Source: Clostridia bacterium (lineage in GTDB: Bacteria; Bacillota; Clostridia; Christensenellales; CAG-1252). Taken from it: 47,428 bases of DNA. The stretch is from assembly GCA_024685775.1 (NCBI GenBank), contig JAIKVL010000022.1, forward strand, positions 1 through 47,428, given 5' to 3'. A program made the translations under genes and the position numbers. Below are positions 43,214 through 47,428 of this stretch, one piece after another. The notes below the pieces were generated by a model that worked only from the letters and a program-made list of their open reading frames with translations, did not search any database and had not been told where the DNA came from. Position 1 is the stretch's first letter. Every line of letters starts with the position of its first letter.

Positions 43214-44044
43214 ATGAAAAAATTCGTCGCATTTACGCTGATTCTTCTATCGCTTTATTCGCTTTCCGCGATCAAAGCGCGCGCGGATACCCCGCCAGAA
43301 GAAAGAAAACTCCCGATCTTGATGTATCACTCCGTCCTTCGCTCTCGGGTCGGCGCCTACGTCCTTTCGCCCGAGCGGCTCGAAGAAGATCTCGTCGAAC
43401 TCAAACGCCGCGGCTACGAAAGCGTCACCGTAGATAAAGTCAAACGCTTTTTGAAAGGTAAAGGTTCCCTGCCCGAAAAGCCCGTCCTGCTGACCTTCGA
43501 CGACGGGCATTACAACAACCTGTTTTACGCTCGCGATCTCTTGAAAAAACACGGATTTACCGCGGTCCTGCACGTCATCGGGTGCTTTACCGAATATTCC
43601 TCGACGCACGAGAAAGACCACCCGGAGTACTCCCACCTGACGTGGGAAGAGATCGGAGAACTTTCGAAAAGCGGCGTTTTCGAGATCGGCAGTCACAGCT
43701 ACGCGATGCACGCTTACAAGCCCCGCTTCGGGATCAAACGGAAAACGGGCGAAAGCGAGGAAGACTACGCGCGCGCTCTCCAAGCGGACACGACGCGCCT
43801 CGAACGCTGTCTTCTCGAAAAAAGCGGCGTGATCCCCGTTTCTTACGCCTATCCGTTCGGCGCCTACGACGAGACGAGCGAACGCATCCTGCGCTCGCTC
43901 GGTTACGAAGTTCTGTTTACCTGTTACGAGACGATCAACGTTCTCCGTTTCGGCGACGAAGCGAAACTCGCTCGCCTGAATCGAATCAACCGCGACGGAA
44001 CGATGGGAACGGAGCGTTTTTTGGACGCGCGCGGAATTCTGTAA
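43214..44044 (+). CDS. Secreted polysaccharide deacetylase (CE4, NodB fold)
   Basis: The 276-residue protein starts with a signal peptide (KKFVAFTLILLSLYSLSAIK, likely cleaved near ARA) and then a NodB-type domain. LTFDDGH (D96, D97) and IGSHSYAMH (H161, H166) supply the metal-binding Asp-His-His set, and YAYPFGAYDE the later motif. YHSV near residue 38 is also typical of this group. It probably removes acetyl groups from peptidoglycan or another surface glycan outside the membrane. No ribosome binding site is visible before the ATG. It is divergent from the dapA operon. Confidence 0.88.
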   Translation: MKKFVAFTLILLSLYSLSAIKARADTPPEERKLPILMYHSVLRSRVGAYVLSPERLEEDLVELKRRGYESVTVDKVKRFLKGKGSLPEKPVLLTFDDGHYNNLFYARDLLKKHGFTAVLHVIGCFTEYSSTHEKDHPEYSHLTWEEIGELSKSGVFEIGSHSYAMHAYKPRFGIKRKTGESEEDYARALQADTTRLERCLLEKSGVIPVSYAYPFGAYDETSERILRSLGYEVLFTCYETINVLRFGDEAKLARLNRINRDGTMGTERFLDARGIL

Positions 44045-44058
44045 AAACAGGCGAAAGT

Positions 44059-44090
44059 GCCGAAAAAATCCGACGATTCGGCTCTAATTT
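44059..44090 (+). terminator. Weak terminator after the deacetylase gene
   Basis: GCCGAA/TTCGGC (44059-44082) with a 12-base loop is followed by TCTAATTTT. The loop is long and the T run broken, so this is a tentative call. Confidence 0.35.
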
Positions 44091-44132
44091 TCGCGTAAAA
44101 TTAAATTTTTTTAATGATTTTTCGGAAAAGTA

Positions 44133-44160
44133 TTGAAATTTCCGCAAAATTTGATACAAT
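44133..44160 (+). promoter_or_regulatory. Promoter of the small membrane protein gene
   Basis: TTGAAA (44133-44138) and TACAAT (44155-44160) are 16 bases apart. The gene's GGGAGGAG site follows about 22 bases later. Confidence 0.6.
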
Positions 44161-44194
44161 ATAAGTACAATTCTTTTTACTTTGGGAGGAGAAT

Positions 44195-44650
44195 ATGGCT
44201 AAGAAAAAAAGTAATTCGGATTTGATTTCTTGGGCAGTCACGATTTTTGCCGCCGTCTGCGGCGTCACTGCTTTTTGTATGATCTTCGCGGAATCGATCT
44301 TCTTTGATATGTCGATTTTAGGGAAAGCGACCTATACCGGGCTTCAAACCGCTTTCGGCTACACCGCGAACGGGATCGAGATCTTCGAAGGATCCGCGGG
44401 CGTTTCTCTCGCTTTCCTCTTCCCCCTTATCGCGGCGGCGGTAGCCGTCATCGGAAAAGGCAATAAGATCGTCGCGATCCTTGCGGCGGCGATGTTCATC
44501 ACGGGCGGAGTCCTCGCCTTCTGCATCCCGAGTTTGCTCGTCGGAAATTACGTCGGAACGCCGAACCTCGGAAGCGGCGCGACGGCTTGCGGCATTCTCG
44601 CGATCGTCGGCGGCGTCACGGAATGCGCTTCCGTTTTGCTGAAAAAATAA
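44195..44650 (+). CDS. Small membrane protein of unknown function, four helices
   Basis: I do not recognise this 151-residue protein. It has a short basic N-terminus (AKKKSNSD) and four hydrophobic helices at about residues 10-32, 66-88, 90-114 and 126-148. The loop between helices 1 and 2 is moderately polar. A strong GGGAGGAG site precedes the ATG, which suggests high expression. It stands alone between its own promoter and a bidirectional terminator. Confidence 0.7.
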   Translation: MAKKKSNSDLISWAVTIFAAVCGVTAFCMIFAESIFFDMSILGKATYTGLQTAFGYTANGIEIFEGSAGVSLAFLFPLIAAAVAVIGKGNKIVAILAAAMFITGGVLAFCIPSLLVGNYVGTPNLGSGATACGILAIVGGVTECASVLLKK

Positions 44651-44677
44651 TTCTTACCTCCTATTTTTCGAATTCAT

Positions 44678-44713
44678 AAAAAGAGTCGCAATTCGCGTTG
44701 CGACTCTCTTTTT
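44678..44713. terminator. Bidirectional terminator between convergent genes
   Basis: The stem AGAGTCGCAA/TTGCGACTCT (44682-44707) has a 6-base loop and A/T tracts on both sides. It serves the membrane protein gene on the plus strand and the yolD unit on the minus strand, whose stop codon lies at its edge. Confidence 0.88.
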
Positions 44714-45029
44714 ACTCGACGGAATCCAAACGATAAATATCGTCGAAAAAGATCTTCTCCCCGCCGATCTTCATATACTTGTAAATCACGTTGAATTCTT
44801 CGATTTTTCCGCGCTTTTCAAGGTAATATCCGTTTTTGTGACAAAGGACGGAAACTTCGCTTCCCCTTTCGAGTTTCGAAAGGCGGCGCGAAAGTTCTTC
44901 CGCATCCTCTTCCGAAAGTTCCCGCTTTTCCGTCCGCATCTTTTCTTTCTCTTTTCGTTCCAGCGCCTCTTTCAGTCCCTTCATCGCGTCAAAGGGAAGA
45001 AACTGTTTCGCGCGATCGATCCGATCCAT
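44712..45029 (-). CDS. YolD-like protein
   Basis: The start is ATG at 45029 after GGAGGG; a longer reading adds 11 codons without a site. The 105-residue protein begins DRAKQFLPFDAMKGLKEALE, the core motif of YolD-like proteins, followed by a charged helix and a small beta-rich end. YolD-like proteins are usually encoded next to Y-family polymerases of the UvrX/DinB type, as here, and are thought to assist or regulate them. It is the second gene of the SOS unit, 70 bases below the polymerase stop. Confidence 0.85.
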   Translation of the reverse strand: MDRIDRAKQFLPFDAMKGLKEALERKEKEKMRTEKRELSEEDAEELSRRLSKLERGSEVSVLCHKNGYYLEKRGKIEEFNVIYKYMKIGGEKIFFDDIYRLDSVE

Positions 45030-45099
45030 AATCCCTCCTTCAAGCACGCCGAAAAGCGACAAGCGCGTCTCCCGCCAATCGCGCGAGACGAACCGAGCG

Positions 45100-46359
45100 C
45101 TACGCGTTGTGCCCGCCGATCATTCCGTTCCGCTCCCTCGTCGTCGCTCCGTCTTCCAGATCCATTGCGCGAAGGATCGCGTTCTTTCCCATCTTTTCCT
45201 TGATCTCGACGACGGTTTTTTCGAGCCGCTTCTCCTTTTCCACCCTTTCCCGATCCGTAAAAAGGTCGTAGCCCTCGCCACCCTCGTCCGCCACGCCGCC
45301 GAGCGAGATCCCGAGCCTGCGGATCGGCACGCCGCGAACCGTCGTCTCCTCGAAGATCCGCTCGGCGTATCTCCAAAGGATCGAGAAGACCGCCGTCGCT
45401 TCTTTCATCGAAAGCGCGCCGCCCGTCGCGGGGATCGTTCCGAAAGAATAGCCGACGAAGATCGAAACGCTTTTCGCGATCGCCTTTTCCCGAACGAGGC
45501 GTTCGGAGATCGCGACGGTCATCTCGGATAAGACGAGCTTCGCGGCGGCGAAATCATAGTTTTTCGGAAGGATCTGCGAAGAAGAAAGCGAGCGAGACTT
45601 TCCCTTGTAGGCTTTGATATCCGCGATCGTGCAGCTTTCCCTGCCCCAGGCGTGATCGATCAAAAGTTCCGCATTCACTCCGAAGACCTTATATAAAAGC
45701 TCCTGCGGCGCGTTCGCGACCGAGCGCATATCGTACAGCCCGTAATGCGAAAGCCGCCGCGCCGTTCCCTCGGCGATCCCCCAAAAATCCGTGATCGGAC
45801 GATGCTCCCAAAGCGTCCTGCGATAGCTCTCCTCGTCCAAGATCCCGATATGGTCGCGGCTGTGCTTCGCGGTGATATCGAGCGCGATCTTCGCGAGATA
45901 CAGGTTCGTCCCGACGCCCGCCGTCGCGGGGACGCCGATCTTCCGCGCGATCTCCCCGATCAGAAAAAGCGCGAATTCTTTCGGCGTCTGTCGATAGATC
46001 TTCAAATAATCGGTCGCGTCGATAAAGCTCTCGTCGATCGAATAGACGTGGATGTCCGATGCATCCATATAGTCCAAATACAGCCCGTAGATCCGCGCCG
46101 CGTAATCGACGTAATTCCTCATATGCGGTTTCGCGATCAAATAGTCGACGTGCTTCGGGATCTCGCTGAGACGGCAACGGTTTTTCACGCCGAGCGCTTT
46201 CATTTTCGGCGATACCGCAAGACAAAGCGCGTTCTTGCCCCGCTCTTCGTCCGCCACGACGAGGGGCGTCTCGAAAGGATCGAGCCCGCGCTCCGCGCAC
46301 TCGACGGACGCGTAAAAGCATTTCATATCGATGCAAAGATACGTCCTTTGCTTTTGCAT
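45100..46359 (-). CDS. Y-family DNA polymerase (UvrX/DinB-like)
   Basis: The start is ATG at 46359 (MQKQRTYLCIDMKCFYASVE) after GGGGGAG; the frame is open 35 codons further, through the promoter and LexA box, which cannot be coding. The 419-residue translesion polymerase has the first catalytic aspartate D11 in CIDMKCFYASVE and the SIDESF pair (D109, E110). It also has the helix-hairpin-helix region ITDFWGIAEGTARRL and a little-finger domain. DMKCFYASVE is typical of the UvrX/ImuB-like group. Catalytic residues are intact, so it should be active. It is under SOS control. Confidence 0.92.
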   Translation of the reverse strand: MQKQRTYLCIDMKCFYASVECAERGLDPFETPLVVADEERGKNALCLAVSPKMKALGVKNRCRLSEIPKHVDYLIAKPHMRNYVDYAARIYGLYLDYMDASDIHVYSIDESFIDATDYLKIYRQTPKEFALFLIGEIARKIGVPATAGVGTNLYLAKIALDITAKHSRDHIGILDEESYRRTLWEHRPITDFWGIAEGTARRLSHYGLYDMRSVANAPQELLYKVFGVNAELLIDHAWGRESCTIADIKAYKGKSRSLSSSQILPKNYDFAAAKLVLSEMTVAISERLVREKAIAKSVSIFVGYSFGTIPATGGALSMKEATAVFSILWRYAERIFEETTVRGVPIRRLGISLGGVADEGGEGYDLFTDRERVEKEKRLEKTVVEIKEKMGKNAILRAMDLEDGATTRERNGMIGGHNA

Positions 46360-46404
46360 TTTCCGCTCCCCCTCTTTCCGAATTCGCCCACCGATCGCAA
46401 AATG

Positions 46405-46454
46405 CGAACATTTGTTCGTATTGCCATTATACACGGTTTTCCCCTCGCCGTCAA
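46405..46454 (-). promoter_or_regulatory. SOS promoter with LexA/DinR box
   Basis: On the minus strand TTGACG (46449-46454), a 17-base spacer and TATAAT (46426-46431) form the promoter. Seven bases below it is CGAACAAATGTTCG (46405-46418), a near-perfect match to the Gram-positive LexA consensus CGAACRNRYGTTYG. It overlaps the expected start point, so LexA would block the polymerase gene until DNA damage. Confidence 0.9.
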
Positions 46455-46466
46455 TCCCACCCACAT

Positions 46467-46497
46467 AAAAAAAGTATTGGAAGATTCTTCCAATACC
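46467..46497 (-). terminator. Terminator of the RES-domain gene
   Basis: GTATTGGAA/TTCCAATAC with a 5-base loop (46474-46496) is followed on the minus strand by seven T residues. It lies about 75 bases after the stop at 46570. The remaining A+T-rich stretch between them shows nothing else. Confidence 0.85.
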
Positions 46498-46569
46498 AAA
46501 CGTCGCGAATTTTAATTATATTCACTAAATGCAATAAACTAATCTATGTTCTTGCTTTTAATTCTATCA

Positions 46570-47421
46570 CTAATTTACATACTTCAATATTTGATCTTTT
46601 TTCATCTCCGATTCACACATATTGATACTCGCATAATTATTTATAAAATACGGTTTAGTCATTTTAAAGGATTTCATTAATACTGGACAAAACGGGAACT
46701 CCTTTGAGTATTCGTCGCCGCTTACAGGAAAGACATAATTAAAGCCCAAATCCGAAGCCCTTTCCGATACGCAAGAAAAATACCTCACGCCGACTAGTTC
46801 TTTATGGCATTCTCTACCTTCATAGGTTCTATCGTCTTCATAACATCTATCTTGGTCTTCATCGCGTCTATCTCTTTTTTCTTTTTTCTTTGAGCTATCC
46901 ATTTCCAAACGAACCCATTGCATTAACAACTGCGGAACAATGTACTCAGCAGCGAAGGGATCATTTTTATTTGCGCGGATAAATGAACAGGCAGCAATAA
47001 GGGGATACCATAAACAATATGCTTCCTTAATTTTAGCATCATACAAGTCTATCTCATCAAAGTTTCTTTCACTACTGCTATCGCTTTCTCTGTTTTTGAA
47101 AAAGTCCTGCGGTTTAATCGCCAATTCAATAACTCTTATCTCGGTATCATTAACGTCAAAATCCCTTTCGATTCGAAATCTCGAAGCAATACCAAAAGCA
47201 GAATGCGGATCATATTGAACTTCTTCACAACACAATTCCAAATCCGTGCCTAAATACAAACTCGGATAACCTGCGATACTATATCTACAAGTTGCGACTT
47301 TCGATCTTAAATTATACGGCGTATGAAACAATCTTTTCCTTTCATATCTAATATTCTCTTTAACGAGTGCAACTCTAAACAAATCGAGCCTATCGCTATA
47401 TCCTTGAATTGGACCATACAT
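46570..47421 (-). CDS. RES-domain protein (possibly N-terminally incomplete)
   Basis: The frame is open from an ATG at 47421 and could also continue past the window edge, since no stop lies in the last 7 bases. The 283 residues show the features of RES domains: FRVALV near the start, CRYSIAGYPSLYLGTDLELC with the conserved Arg, Ser and Gly, then CCEEV with the Glu, and GVRYFSCV with FNYVFPV at the end. A very charged segment (KKKEKRDRRDEDQDR) is inserted before the last part. Short RES proteins are NAD-depleting toxins of type II systems; longer ones like this are of unknown function. The gene is clearly A+T-rich against its neighbours, suggesting transfer. Any antitoxin would lie outside the window. 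Confidence 0.7.
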   Translation of the reverse strand: MYGPIQGYSDRLDLFRVALVKENIRYERKRLFHTPYNLRSKVATCRYSIAGYPSLYLGTDLELCCEEVQYDPHSAFGIASRFRIERDFDVNDTEIRVIELAIKPQDFFKNRESDSSSERNFDEIDLYDAKIKEAYCLWYPLIAACSFIRANKNDPFAAEYIVPQLLMQWVRLEMDSSKKKEKRDRRDEDQDRCYEDDRTYEGRECHKELVGVRYFSCVSERASDLGFNYVFPVSGDEYSKEFPFCPVLMKSFKMTKPYFINNYASINMCESEMKKDQILKYVN

Positions 47422-47428
47422 CGTTTTA

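Noticed and set aside
46360-46464. N-terminal extension of the Y-family polymerase by 35 codons
   Set aside because: It would translate the LexA box and -10 region of its own promoter; the GGAG-preceded ATG at 46359 gives the conserved start.
1-47428. CRISPR arrays, insertion sequences, tRNA or rRNA genes
   Set aside because: No regularly spaced repeats, transposase motifs or tRNA-like folds were seen on either strand by reading; a tRNA scan was not possible.

Overview
The window looks like chromosomal DNA from an anaerobic, probably gut-dwelling member of the Bacillota (Clostridia). Supporting traits are a HisZ-dependent short HisG, a PHP-type histidinol phosphatase, the DapL (LL-diaminopimelate aminotransferase) lysine route, a Sua5-YwlE gene pair, YolD next to a Y-family polymerase, a Gram-positive LexA box, and strong AGGAGG-type ribosome binding sites. 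Placement below class level is inference. Most of the DNA is fairly G+C-rich; both window edges are visibly A+T-rich. Nearly everything reads on the minus strand.

Layout in coordinate order: a lipoprotein fragment (1-168); a complete ten-gene histidine operon hisZ-G-D-C-B-H-A-F-IE-hisJ (8443 down to 346) with its own promoter and terminator; a membrane-anchored Glu/Ala-rich protein with four YegP-type repeats (8613-10211); divergent from it ywlC-ywlE (10395-11812); copA with a C-terminal CopZ-like domain that has its own internal ribosome binding site (12003-14504); an ABC transporter of the FtsX/MacB permease type (14543-17528); a ferrous iron operon feoA-feoA-feoB plus a small Cys-rich membrane protein (17590-20529); a TetR-controlled cassette of tetR, GPH sugar symporter, GH36 alpha-galactosidase and an unrecognised GT-B-like protein (20836-26098); a GH4 alpha-galacturonidase divergent from an AraC regulator (26289-28656); a zinc-ribbon membrane protein and a small XRE regulator divergent over two identical operators (28661-29285); then a tightly packed 13.7-kb run dapA-dapB-dapF-dapL-lysA-malQ-GH125-rhaB-rhaA-rhaD-GH106-like (43018 down to 29286); a polysaccharide deacetylase and a small membrane protein on the plus strand; an SOS-controlled Y-family polymerase with YolD; and an A+T-rich RES-domain gene at the right edge.

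The metabolic theme is amino acid self-sufficiency (His; Lys/DAP for the cell wall) combined with use of plant or host glycans: galacturonides (GH4), rhamnosides (GH106-like, RhaABD), alpha-galactosides (GH36 plus symporter), alpha-mannosides (GH125) and maltodextrins (MalQ). Metal handling (Cu efflux, Fe2+ uptake) and stress functions (arginine phosphatase, error-prone polymerase) fill the rest.

The most unusual observations are: the nested copZ inside copA; a DKTATLT phosphorylation loop in CopA where DKTGTLT is expected; two promoters placed so close to the start codon (copA, araC) that leaderless mRNAs are likely; the GT-B-like protein in the TetR/GH36 cassette; the fusion of lysine biosynthesis and rhamnose catabolism into one apparent transcription unit; and the twin operator between the zinc-ribbon protein and XRE gene. 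All functional calls come from reading the sequence; no database search was run.
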